NCBI GenBank assembly: GCA_028694115.1 | Contig: JAQUUB010000077.1 | Location: 1 to 20,856, forward strand | Length of the DNA: 20,856 bases | DNA from: Lachnospiraceae bacterium | GTDB taxonomy: Bacteria; Bacillota_A; Clostridia; Lachnospirales; Lachnospiraceae | Reading direction: 5' to 3' | Shown: positions 7,684 to 15,706 of the stretch, piece by piece | Numbering within the stretch: position 1 is the stretch's first letter | How the letters are laid out: each line of letters starts with the position of its first letter | Notes under the pieces: generated by a model | The model's database searches: none | Told to the model about the DNA's origin: nothing | The model's input: only the letters and a program-made list of their open reading frames with translations | Translations under genes and position numbers: made by a program

Positions 7684-9132
7684 TTATCTGTATAAGTCCA
7701 ATTCCTCTGTATCCATTTTTCTGCCTGCTAAATACAAATCAAATGCCATTGATGCTGGAATAAATCTCACACAAATATTCTGAAGTCCAAGGTCAGCAAA
7801 CATTTCTAGCCTTACTTCTCCCTTATCCTTCACTTCATTATCCTCCGTTGGCAAGAGAAAACAATTTTTGACCGATGTAAATTCATGATCAGTAATAAAT
7901 TTCTGATATGCCAATTGATATAGATACTGTTTTGTAACAGACTCAATTCCTGGTTGTCCTGCTGGTTTAATGCCCGCCTCTAAATGTGCATTATAATATT
8001 TCGCATCAAATATAATGAATTGATAGTCTTGGTTCACTTTCGTAATTGTAATCAAATCTGGAATCAATGTGTCTTTTGCTGTTTTTCCCGTTACGGACCA
8101 TAAAGGCTTCTCAATTAATTCAATCAATTTCTGATGTCTGTTATATCCTTCTTTTAAATGGACAGGAAGTTTCAACGCTCCCAAAGTAACATTTAGCTGA
8201 TTATCCATGATATCGGCACAAATCTTCTCCCATACAAGGTTGAAACTGTTTGTACCAAAAAGAGACATAAAGTCCAACTCGTTCAGCGTTCCTCTTCTAT
8301 CGATATAGGTATAAATTGTTTTCAATACTAGCTGCTTTCGTGTATTGAATTGTGTATTAAGTTCATTTTCAATTCTGTAAAGTATGTATTCTTTATCGCC
8401 AAAATCTTCTAATTCTTCATCTGACAGATCTACTTCAATCATTTCAAACAAATCGAGCAGTTCTTCTCCTAATTCCTTTGATGCTATTGTTAGAACACAC
8501 TCATGGAGTCTCCTAAAATAATCGTAGTCATTAACAATTCTTTTTCGAGTCTGCAATTCTGTATAGTATGGCCGATTATCAGATAGGAGTGTAAAGGTCT
8601 CATTAATGGTTTTATCCCATAAAATTTCTCCAGATCCATTACTCTCTATAATATCTTCGGTATTACTATACAACCCATTTTCAAAATAATCTTGAAGTAA
8701 GAATAATAACACGGCTAACAGGTTAAATGTACTGCTTTCACTACCGTCATTAAACATACGAACAATCTGTTCCTTGGAATTACATTTCTCAAGAACTTTT
8801 ATAACTTGACGCAGTTCATCCGTAGGTTCTTCTGCGTTCAGAAGATATTTGGGATAGCATTTAAGAACTCGCCCGGCAACTACTATTACGCCAACAAATG
8901 TAAAAACGTAAAGATAATCATTCTCGTCCACTTCAACGTCTACAGCTTCAATATCTTCATCTAATAAATCTGCCATATTCTTCTGGGCATCAGATGCCTT
9001 CACAGTCTTCAAAACACTGAATTCCTTTAATTTTCTAATCAAAGGTATGGCTTCTTCTTGACTGCATTGCAATATATGGCAAAGTTCTTTTTGTGTATAT
9101 CGTTTCTGCTCTCGTACAAATTCAGAGATCAT
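7684..9132 (-). CDS. LlaJI-type (McrC-like) restriction nuclease subunit
   Basis: The nuclease partner of a McrB-type motor, matching the LlaJI R2 group, 482 residues. Residues 1-45 look like a small winged helix (TQKELCHILQCSQEEAIPLIRKL). The catalytic core lies late: LIPDLITI (356-363) and FIIFDAKYYN (372-381) give the PD...(D/E)XK pattern with Asp359, Asp376 and Lys378; VWEKI (300-304) is the usual upstream acidic helix. Nothing appears truncated. The start ATG follows GGAGG by 9 bases, and the stop of the motor gene overlaps this ribosome site (TAAGGAGG), which suggests coupled translation. It is the last gene of the restriction-modification operon. Confidence 0.85.
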   Translation of the reverse strand: MISEFVREQKRYTQKELCHILQCSQEEAIPLIRKLKEFSVLKTVKASDAQKNMADLLDEDIEAVDVEVDENDYLYVFTFVGVIVVAGRVLKCYPKYLLNAEEPTDELRQVIKVLEKCNSKEQIVRMFNDGSESSTFNLLAVLLFLLQDYFENGLYSNTEDIIESNGSGEILWDKTINETFTLLSDNRPYYTELQTRKRIVNDYDYFRRLHECVLTIASKELGEELLDLFEMIEVDLSDEELEDFGDKEYILYRIENELNTQFNTRKQLVLKTIYTYIDRRGTLNELDFMSLFGTNSFNLVWEKICADIMDNQLNVTLGALKLPVHLKEGYNRHQKLIELIEKPLWSVTGKTAKDTLIPDLITITKVNQDYQFIIFDAKYYNAHLEAGIKPAGQPGIESVTKQYLYQLAYQKFITDHEFTSVKNCFLLPTEDNEVKDKGEVRLEMFADLGLQNICVRFIPASMAFDLYLAGRKMDTEELDLYR

Positions 9133-9146
9133 ATATTGCGACCTCC

Positions 9147-11411
9147 TTACTCTGTTGTACTATCTGCAGCCGGTTTGATATCTTCTACTTCACACTCTAC
9201 TTGGATGTCATGATTGAAGATACCTACACCCTTAGTCTCGAACTCTTTACAGATTTCTGAATATCTACTACCGTTTTGGAAGCAGCCTTCAAACAGTCTT
9301 AACCTCTTTTGCTTTGCAGCATCTTCAAACAAATACATGATAACTTTATTCTTGAAGGTACTGACAAATCTATCTCTATCAATTTCATCCCCATCCTTAG
9401 GAACTATAATATCTCTTGAAATAAAATATGGACCTAACTGCTTATCTTCATTAATTTTTTCTTTTGCCAAAAAGTTATTAATAGCTTTTCTCAGTTTATT
9501 CCATTCAACTTTTTGAGATTTATTATCTGCCAGAAATACATATTTTCCCTGAATATCATCATCGTTATCATCGATTCCAAGATATGTGAAATCCCACCTT
9601 CTCTTAAATGCAGTGTCCATAGGAAACACACCCTGGTCAGCACTGTTCATTGTAGACCATATAAACATATTATCTGGGATACGAATCTTACTATATTCAT
9701 TAGGATCACCGCCAAGTTCAGTTGCAAGGTACTTTTTAATATCTTCGGATGTTTGAATCGGATACTCACTGACGTTATTTTCTCCTCTGTCAAGTAACTG
9801 AAATACATCTCCAAACACAGCTGCAACGTTAGCACGGTTAATCTCTTCGATAATCAGTAAGAACGGTTTAACATTATCGGTTCTACCACTCTTAAGTGCA
9901 TTTACATAAACACGCATAAACGGTCCTGGTACATATTCATATGTGATGGCATCTTTACCCTCACTATCAATTGTTGGGATTGGCTTATACGTTCCAACAA
10001 AATTTGCATAAGAATAGTCAGGATGAAATGTGACTCGTTCATAATTTACTTCCTCATCACTACCTAATAATTCTTTACGTTCCTTGTTTAGGGTATAACT
10101 CTTTCCGGTTCCAGGTGCTCCAAATAAAATTCTATTGCGAGCGAACTTACTTGTATATCCAGTTTCAAATTTTATTTTTTTAAGCTGATCTATTATCCAA
10201 TTAACAAAAGGAGTTCTTGAATCATCCGTATCTGTTACGGGTCTCCACTGTGATGATACCGCATATTTCACGCCATCTATATCATAATTTTCAGCATAAT
10301 ATCGAGGTCTTCCATCTTGCCCATCTTTCTGTTCGTTTTCATCTGTGTCAGAATCCAACTCGAAGAAAATACCGTGAAAATTATTGTGTTTTAACGTAAA
10401 TGCACACATTTCTTTATCCGCTAAAAGTTTCAAGTTATTTTCTGTTAAAAGACTATGCTCCTTCATCAAGTCGATACATGCAAATGCGAACTTTTGATTT
10501 TCTAAAGGGAGTAGTTTTTCTTTAATATCATCGTGCTCTTCTGATTCATCCATATCCTCTAACCCGATAACTTTTGTAGCTGACAAGCACAAGAATGTGT
10601 CAACTCGCTTCTGATAGGCTTCCAAATCGCCTGCCCTTTGCTCCATTGCAGAAACACTGCCATTAGAATAACTAAGATATGGATTCATACCATCTGTCAA
10701 CAAGGACTTTAGAATGCGGAGAGACCCTTTGGCTTCTTTATCTCCATTAACATCTACTATATCCTGAGTCTCAAGTGCCTTGTGGTACAAACTATTTTGA
10801 TTAAAAATAACATCTTTATCACCATCAATCAGTTTGAAAACCGCACCTTCCGAAAGTGCAGTCAAAAGATACATTAACTGTGATTCACACTCTGGGTCTA
10901 TGTTTATGTTGAAACCGACCCAAGCCATAAGGACTCTCATATACGCATCATGATTGCTTTCAATTATGCTATGGATAATATCGGCATTTACTGTGTACAA
11001 CAATTTCTTAGGATAGCGAGTACCACCAGTTCTTTCTGCACTTGCTGCTTTGCTCTCATCTACAAAGCTGACCTTTGCCAGTTTCCATACAAGTTCAAAA
11101 GCAACAATCAAGGCTTCCATTTGTGATTTGAATAGCTGGTTTTTATTAATAGCAGACACCAAAGATTCCGCATTAATTTCATCTTCTTCACAGATTTCTG
11201 ACAGGCAATCAACAACCCATTGGTCTAAATTATCTGTCATAACAATGCCATCATTATTCTTCTGCGAATATACAAGTTCTGCAGGACGATCAGCGCACTC
11301 CCATAATAAAATAGCAAGTGCAATCGTACTTTTAACACGGGGAAGCGAGGACTTAATTCCTAACTTCAAATCCAGTTCATCATATACAGATATGTTATCA
11401 GGTCTATTCAT
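9147..11411 (-). CDS. McrB-like AAA+ restriction motor (LlaJI R1 type)
   Basis: A 754-residue protein whose first 420 residues, of unassigned fold, probably read the DNA. The AAA+ module follows: Walker A GAPGTGKS (431-438), Walker B FLLIIEEINRAN (517-528), MNSADQ (588-593), which matches the McrB signature MNxADR with Gln for Arg, and the arginine-finger stretch AFKRRW (601-606). McrB proteins use GTP, so GTP is likely but not provable here. The start overlaps the methyltransferase stop by 8 bases and has GGAGG 9 bases upstream. With the next gene it forms the cleavage complex of the operon. Confidence 0.87.
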   Translation of the reverse strand: MNRPDNISVYDELDLKLGIKSSLPRVKSTIALAILLWECADRPAELVYSQKNNDGIVMTDNLDQWVVDCLSEICEEDEINAESLVSAINKNQLFKSQMEALIVAFELVWKLAKVSFVDESKAASAERTGGTRYPKKLLYTVNADIIHSIIESNHDAYMRVLMAWVGFNINIDPECESQLMYLLTALSEGAVFKLIDGDKDVIFNQNSLYHKALETQDIVDVNGDKEAKGSLRILKSLLTDGMNPYLSYSNGSVSAMEQRAGDLEAYQKRVDTFLCLSATKVIGLEDMDESEEHDDIKEKLLPLENQKFAFACIDLMKEHSLLTENNLKLLADKEMCAFTLKHNNFHGIFFELDSDTDENEQKDGQDGRPRYYAENYDIDGVKYAVSSQWRPVTDTDDSRTPFVNWIIDQLKKIKFETGYTSKFARNRILFGAPGTGKSYTLNKERKELLGSDEEVNYERVTFHPDYSYANFVGTYKPIPTIDSEGKDAITYEYVPGPFMRVYVNALKSGRTDNVKPFLLIIEEINRANVAAVFGDVFQLLDRGENNVSEYPIQTSEDIKKYLATELGGDPNEYSKIRIPDNMFIWSTMNSADQGVFPMDTAFKRRWDFTYLGIDDNDDDIQGKYVFLADNKSQKVEWNKLRKAINNFLAKEKINEDKQLGPYFISRDIIVPKDGDEIDRDRFVSTFKNKVIMYLFEDAAKQKRLRLFEGCFQNGSRYSEICKEFETKGVGIFNHDIQVECEVEDIKPAADSTTE

Positions 11412-12477
11412 GGCTCGACTCCTCCTTTATATCTTTCATAATCACTTCTGCTATAGCAGCCGCCAAGAATGGTGGCACAGCATTTCCCACCTGCTTCATC
11501 TGGGAGCCTTTGTTTCCCACAAATCTAAAGTCATCTGGGAAAGACTGTATTCTTGCCGCTTCTCTGACAGTGATGGCTCTATCCAAAAATGGATGTGTAA
11601 ATTTGCCAGAAGAAGGGGTGTCAAATCTTGTAGTTATAGTAACCGAAATCTCATCTTTACGCATACGAGTCCATGTTCCGCTGTAAATGGATTTTGTAAG
11701 ATGTTCCTTCGGAAGCACTTCTTTGCCTGCATTCGGCGGAATCATCGCCAGCCTTTCAAGTGCAAGTGGTGAATGCTTTGTGACAATATGATTGTAGAGT
11801 GTTGTGGAATCACCACGTAATAATTTTTCATAATCACTTTCAGGAGCATTTCTGTATTCCTGTCTATCGGCTCCTTCTCCCGATTGGAGATAAGCCAGAT
11901 CACTTATCGCATCCCAGATGGTCACCTTTTTGTTTTGCGGTTCAGGCAGGTTAGGCGCTGCTCCGTTTAGTTTTCCGATTATCACAGCACGTCTACGATT
12001 CTGTGGCACTCCATAATCAGATGCATTCATTACTCCATGTTCCAGTGAATATCCCATCTGGTTGAAGAGCTCTTCGATTTCTTTAAAAAAGAATCCATTT
12101 TCTGCTGTCAGCAAATTAGGAACATTCTCCATAACAAAATATTTTGGTTTTACCAATTCAACTACTGCAACATAATATTTGAACAGAAAGTTTCTTTTAT
12201 CATGTATCGTTTTACGCTGCCCCTTCTGCGAAAAGCCTTGGCACGGCGGTCCTCCGATAATGACATCTATCTTACCTGCATAGGAGCCAAATGTTTCTTT
12301 TAAGTCCAGAGAAGTAATGTCCCCGACAATCATTTTTGTATTCTTATGATTCTCAGTATATGAAGCTGCAATTGATTTGTCATATTCGTTTGCAATGAGA
12401 ACCTCAAATCCCTGTTTTTCAAAACCAAGAGACAATCCTCCTACTCCAGCAAACAAATCAATCACACTTGGTTTCAT
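11404..12477 (-). CDS. C5-cytosine DNA methyltransferase
   Basis: Adds methyl to carbon 5 of cytosine in a specific site. The motifs run in normal order over 357 residues: I DLFAGVGGLSLGF (7-19), IV GGPPCQGFSQ with the catalytic Cys79, VI ENVP (117-120), VIII QNRRRAVIIG (159-168), then a target-recognition stretch of about 100 residues, IX with TVREAARIQSFPDDF and X QVGNAVPP. All key residues are present. Its start overlaps the end of the upstream methyltransferase by 20 bases. It protects host DNA against the two restriction subunits downstream. Confidence 0.93.
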   Translation of the reverse strand: MKPSVIDLFAGVGGLSLGFEKQGFEVLIANEYDKSIAASYTENHKNTKMIVGDITSLDLKETFGSYAGKIDVIIGGPPCQGFSQKGQRKTIHDKRNFLFKYYVAVVELVKPKYFVMENVPNLLTAENGFFFKEIEELFNQMGYSLEHGVMNASDYGVPQNRRRAVIIGKLNGAAPNLPEPQNKKVTIWDAISDLAYLQSGEGADRQEYRNAPESDYEKLLRGDSTTLYNHIVTKHSPLALERLAMIPPNAGKEVLPKEHLTKSIYSGTWTRMRKDEISVTITTRFDTPSSGKFTHPFLDRAITVREAARIQSFPDDFRFVGNKGSQMKQVGNAVPPFLAAAIAEVIMKDIKEESSHE

Positions 12478-13198
12478 TTCGTTTCTCCTCTATCCTTAAT
12501 TTTGCCATCTCGAAATAATCTTTATCCAACTCGACTCCGATGAAATTTCGATCTGTTTGTTTCGCTACCACGCCCGTTGTACCACTGCCCATAAAAGGAT
12601 CAAGTACCCAATCTTCTGGATTGGATAATATCTCAACAAAATGTCGTATCAGGCTTTCAGGCTTTTGTGTGGGATGTTTCCCGTATCTTCGTTCTCCATT
12701 AGGTGTAACGGAAGTCTCTATGAAATCATGGAACATTGCCCCTGCATTATTGAAAGTGCCTGTCCTTGTCTTGTAAGTGAAATAAATCCATGCTTCTGTG
12801 GAGTTTACAAAATGCAAATTCATGTTTCTTGGCATTGGATTTGTTTTATGCCATATTCCTGTGGTCTTATAGTAAAATCCATGTTTTTCGGCAAGCTTAA
12901 TAATAGATTCAACCTTGATGATCGCCATAAAGACTATCATCGTGCCACCTTTTTTCATTACCCTTGCTGATGACTTAAAGAAATCGTCCATTGATTTTTC
13001 CCAATCATCAAACTCCATATCATCCCATCCTGCGGAGCCAAAGAAGTTGTCTCTCATTTTACTCAGATTGGTATCTCGGTTTTTCATAAAATTACCAAGG
13101 TTGTATGGAGGATCTGTAACAATAAGGTCAATCGACTTATCTGTTACTTTTTTCATCGCAACGATACAGTCATCGTTATATAGTTTTATTTCCGGCAT
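12458..13198 (-). CDS. DPPY-type (N6-adenine or N4-cytosine) DNA methyltransferase, beta class
   Basis: Methylates an exocyclic amino group. Motif IV TDPPYNLG (28-35) comes first, and the AdoMet-binding motif DPFMGSGTTG (200-209) comes last, after HPTQKP (175-180). This order defines the beta class; DPPY is commoner in N6-adenine enzymes. At 246 residues it is compact, with the target-recognition part probably at 35-75 and 120-170. The start has AGGAAG 8 bases upstream. It is the first enzyme gene of the operon, 33 bases after the HTH gene. Having a second, chemically different methyltransferase suggests an asymmetric recognition site with different modification of each strand (inference). 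Confidence 0.9.
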   Translation of the reverse strand: MPEIKLYNDDCIVAMKKVTDKSIDLIVTDPPYNLGNFMKNRDTNLSKMRDNFFGSAGWDDMEFDDWEKSMDDFFKSSARVMKKGGTMIVFMAIIKVESIIKLAEKHGFYYKTTGIWHKTNPMPRNMNLHFVNSTEAWIYFTYKTRTGTFNNAGAMFHDFIETSVTPNGERRYGKHPTQKPESLIRHFVEILSNPEDWVLDPFMGSGTTGVVAKQTDRNFIGVELDKDYFEMAKLRIEEKRNETKCD

Positions 13199-13231
13199 CG
13201 TGAATTCTTCCTTCCTAAGTGGTATCGATGT

Positions 13232-13429
13232 TTATTCTGCACTTTTCCCGCTGGCTATCCACGCATCCAATTCAGAGCGTTTAAATTTCCATAGCTTACC
13301 TACACGGTATGCCGGAATATCTGGCTTATTCTTTATCCAGTTACGCAGCGTTACTGGCTTTATTCCCAAATATAGAGCTGCTTCATCAATACTTATATAA
13401 TTATCCTCAATCGCTTTGTTCTTGCTCAT
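13232..13429 (-). CDS. Excisionase-like helix-turn-helix DNA-binding protein
   Basis: A 65-residue winged-helix protein of the MerR/excisionase (HTH_17) type. ISIDEAALYLGIKPVTLRNWI is the helix-turn-helix, followed by IPAYRVGKLWKFKRSELDAWI, the typical wing and last helix. The start at ATG 13427-13429 is chosen because AGAGGTG lies just upstream; an in-frame GTG at 13436-13438 would overlap that site. As the first gene of the restriction-modification operon it probably serves as a controller protein that times expression, acting on the palindrome or phased repeats upstream (inference). Confidence 0.83.
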   Translation of the reverse strand: MSKNKAIEDNYISIDEAALYLGIKPVTLRNWIKNKPDIPAYRVGKLWKFKRSELDAWIASGKSAE

Positions 13430-13471
13430 TTTTATCACCTCTGCGGTTTCCGGTTATAGACACAAATATAC

Positions 13472-13507
13472 AGAATATATTCTATCAGCCATTGCTCAAA
13501 AGTTCAA
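13472..13507 (-). promoter_or_regulatory. Promoter of the restriction-modification operon with palindromic operator
   Basis: TTGAAC (13507-13502) and TAGAAT (13484-13479) are 17 bases apart. The perfect 12-base palindrome AGAATATATTCT (13472-13483) covers the -10, a good place for repression by a dimer. Confidence 0.65.
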
Positions 13508-13518
13508 GCTGTTTTCTA

Positions 13519-13568
13519 ATATTTGACGATTCAAAGTGATATTTGATGATATTTGCTCATATGAAATT
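13519..13568. repeat. 10-bp-phased AT repeats upstream of the restriction-modification promoter
   Basis: ATATTTGACG (13519), ATTCAAAGTG (13529), ATATTTGATG (13539), ATATTTGCTC (13549) and ATATGAAATT (13559) follow each other at exactly 10 bases. Such phasing suggests curved DNA or a row of binding sites on one face, as excisionase-like proteins use. Confidence 0.55.
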
Positions 13569-13742
13569 ACATTGATACTAAAACCATCAACTCAACCTTA
13601 TTCCCTTAACAATCCTATCGTCGCACCCCTACACATTTTAAGCTAATTTCCAAGCTGCATAAACCCAAAATCCGAGAGTCGGAATTGCTGCATCGTAGTC
13701 CCAACTCTCGGAAAACCCTTTATTTCAAGTCTTTTTCGGCAT
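13569..13742. other. Gene-free stretch with long inverted repeat 13671-13712
   Basis: TCCGAGAGT (13671-13679) pairs with ACTCTCGGA (13704-13712), and a GG/CC pair extends the stem past one mismatch around an 18-base loop. It may be a terminator lacking a good T run or an end of a mobile element. No gene is seen in the rest. Confidence 0.45.
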
Positions 13743-13784
13743 TCACTTCTGAACCCTTGTCATCAACACGGCACACTCACAATG
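13743..13784 (-). pseudogene. RumA/RlmD C-terminal tail remnant 2
   Basis: The frame ends HCECAVLMTRVQK and a TGA stop. This matches the usual closing residues of RumA/RlmD enzymes (HVECVVLMTRVxK) including the natural stop position. Nothing of the enzyme body is recognisable upstream. Confidence 0.45.
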
Positions 13785-13866
13785 GCACGAGAGTTTTAAT
13801 GAATGTTAGATTATCCGCCTTTCACCTTTTGGCTCTGTCCGTTTACAGAAACATATCCACTGATTT

Positions 13867-13980
13867 TTACGTTATAGGAAACATCATACCATGATTCTTA
13901 CCATTGCCAACTCGTAAGGGTTGGGTGACGAAGGCAATAATTAAGCTTACTGCTTCAACCCGTAAAATTACCGTCTCAAC
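13867..13980 (-). pseudogene. RumA/RlmD C-terminal tail remnant 3
   Basis: The frame reads VETVILRVEAVSLIIAF and ends 37 codons on. It shares the exact 12 bases GTTGAGACGGTA with tail 1 and overlaps the stop codon of RhuM copy 2 in another frame. Only the first few residues are RumA-like. In the gap 13785-13866 another short frame (YNVKISGYVSVNGQSQKVKGG) is seen but not identified. Confidence 0.4.
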
Positions 13981-14786
13981 CCAATATAAGAATTATTTTT
14001 TTCACCTTTTCCTCTAATAGCTTGATGCTATCTAAATAATCCTGCTCCACACTGCTTAATGTTTTTGCTTTGTATTTTTTATACTCTATCTGTGCCTTGT
14101 CCAATGCTTGATTATGGCTGATGGTACCATTTCCAATCAGAAGATTTTCTCCTGTTGAAGTCAGGATTCCATCTAAATGCTTGATCCAATCCTCCATAGT
14201 CATTGGAATCTCACGCTCTGCCTGTCTCTCAGCAAAATCAAGATACCCGGAAACAAGCTGACCCATTGCACGAAGCTCTTTCTCATCCAGATAGTTCTTT
14301 GCAATCTTCGCTTCACGGGGCATAGGCTGGTCGCCTGAAAAAGTCATCAAGTCCATAAAATCCTTTTCTGCATCAGCACGATGATGAATAACCTCCGCTG
14401 TAGTCTCACCGGAAACAGCATAATGAATCTTATTCTGTACTCGCTCGAAAAATTGTATAGAGACTGTTGCGTTAGGATTGTAATCAACACTGGTCGCATA
14501 TATTTCCAATACCTGATGATAGAACACTTTTTCAGAAGCTCAAATATCACGGATTCTTTCCAGTAACTCCTTAAAGTATCCACCACCGCCCAACTCTTTC
14601 AAGCGGTCATCATCCATTGCAAACCTTTTTTTGATGTATTCCTTTAAAATGCTTGTTGCCCATATACGGAATTGCACACCACGCTGGGATTTTACTCGAT
14701 AGTACTCGTCTATCTCCTTCGTTTTGAACTGTTGCAAATTTTGCAACAGTTGCCTCTCTCACCAATTCCCCCTCATTAAAAAGCTT
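13976..14786 (-). pseudogene. RhuM-family pseudogene, copy 2
   Basis: Homologous to the two intact RhuM genes but broken in at least three ways. The 5' end, including the helix-turn-helix, is missing; homology begins near 14786 with KLFNEGELVREATVAKFATVQNEG. Near 14700-14715 the frame shifts and the EYY-to-RVKSQRG join lacks the conserved block NLDMIISVGY. An in-frame TGA (14540-14542) stands where the others have Arg in RIRDIR. After it the frame is open to the end (SVDYNPNATVSIQFFERVQNKIHY, KIAKNYLDEKEL, MTMEDWIKHLDG). The 5' end abuts a Fic gene fragment running the other way. Confidence 0.85.
14727..14751. repeat. Perfect 12-bp-arm palindrome inside RhuM copy 2
   Basis: Left arm AACTGTTGCAAA (14727-14738), one central base, and its exact reverse complement (14740-14751), over the codons for TVAKFATV on the minus strand. 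It is in the same place as in copies 1 and 3, and survives although the gene is broken. Confidence 0.9.
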
Positions 14787-15341
14787 GATAGAATCTGTGA
14801 AGAGTACAATCGAGTCATTGGCAACATGGAAGTGGAACCCTTGATTGCAATACCGGTATTTATTCACGACTTTTTATGTATCCATCCCTTCAACGACGGA
14901 AATGGCCGAATGAGTCGCTTACTCACGACGCTGCTCTTATACAGAAATGGATTCTACGTCGGAAAGTACATCTCACTGGAAGCAAAAATCGCACAGGCGA
15001 AAGACCTTTATTATGATGCCCTTAGTCGTTCACAAGATGGGTGGCATGAAGGCGGTGAAGACACCATTCCGTTCATCAAATATTTGCTCGGAATTATTCT
15101 GGCAGCATATAAGGATTTCGAGGATAGGTTTTCCATTGTGGAAACCAAGCTGCCTGCCATAGACATGGTAAGAAAAGCAACACAAAATAAAATCGGAAGA
15201 TTTACGAAGCAGGACATTCGAGAACTGTGTCCATCTCTAAGTGTCAGTTCCATCGAAGGCTCTTTGCGCAAGCTGGTAAAATCTGGTGAACTTGCACGCG
15301 AAGGTGCAGGAAAATCAACCTGCTACCTTCGATTGAAGTAA
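14781..15341 (+). pseudogene. Fic-domain protein, 5'-truncated
   Basis: Fic enzymes transfer AMP or other groups to target proteins. The active-site loop HPFNDGNGR (14883-14909) is complete, preceded by EEYNRVIGNMEVEPLIAIPVF and followed by LLTTLLLYRNGFYVGKYISLE and a C-terminal winged helix (KIGRFTKQDIRELCPSLSVSSIEGSLRKL). The N-terminal half of the usual protein is absent: homology starts at the AAGCTT junction with RhuM copy 2. An upstream in-frame ATG (14724) lies within antisense RhuM sequence and has no ribosome site. If an inhibitory helix was N-terminal, it has been lost. Probably not expressed. Confidence 0.72.
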
Positions 15342-15398
15342 ATGCCCTTAAGCAATCTTACTTCTCCTTAAATTTATCATTGTTTTAAGGGAAAACAA

Positions 15399-15545
15399 AT
15401 GTTACGAGAAGCATCTGCCAACTTGATATCTGATCTATTCCGGTCAAGGGACAAGCCTACAAACAGTACTTCCGGCAGTGGCTACCGCTTTTTCTTTGGT
15501 GGCTCTACCTCTGCTATTTCTCTCTTCCAAATTACTCCTCCATAA
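15399..15545 (+). pseudogene. N-terminal fragment of an HK97-type phage portal protein
   Basis: A 48-codon frame from ATG 15399 begins MLREASANLISDLFRSRDK and contains GSGYRFFFGGSTS, the usual start of portal proteins in clostridial siphophages, where GKxVTERTAMQ would normally follow. Here the sequence turns into ISLFQITPP and stops. AAGGGA lies upstream. It is a scar of a lost prophage. The gap 15342-15398 holds only a loose inverted repeat (CCCTTAA/TTAAGGG). Confidence 0.55.
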
Positions 15546-15576
15546 CTCGCACCATTGGTGCGAGATTTAATATTTA
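15546..15576 (+). terminator. Hairpin terminator after the portal fragment
   Basis: CTCGCACC-ATT-GGTGCGAG is a perfect 8-bp stem with a 3-base loop (15546-15564), followed by an AT-rich, T-containing run. It fits a rho-independent terminator on the plus strand. Confidence 0.55.
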
Positions 15577-15601
15577 CAATGTATTCTTTGAATTTTCTAA
15601 A

Positions 15602-15706
15602 TCAAACCAGTTCTTTTACCAATAATGTAGATGCCACGATGTCAGTATCTCCTTGCAACATAATATATGACACATCCACATTAGCCTTTCGGGATAATAA
15701 TTTCAT
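15602..15706 (-). CDS. Small 34-residue ORF overlapping the PNPOx stop
   Basis: The ATG (15704-15706) shares a base with the stop codon of the preceding gene (TAATG), an arrangement typical of coupled translation. The product begins MKLLSRKANVDVSYIMLQG and ends TLLVKELV. I do not recognise it. It may be a real small protein or a remnant fused by chance to this stop. Confidence 0.3.
   Translation of the reverse strand: MKLLSRKANVDVSYIMLQGDTDIVASTLLVKELV

Noticed and set aside
7684..11411. Classical McrBC that cuts 5-methylcytosine DNA
   Set aside because: The nuclease is of LlaJI type and the pair sits in one operon with two methyltransferases, so it more likely cuts unmethylated sites.
14540..14542. 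In-frame TGA of RhuM copy 2 as a recoded (selenocysteine) codon
   Set aside because: The intact copy 3 has Arg here, the gene has other lesions, and no recoding hairpin is evident next to it.
14724..14780. ATG at 14724 as the true start of the Fic protein
   Set aside because: The added residues are antisense to RhuM coding sequence and no ribosome site precedes it.
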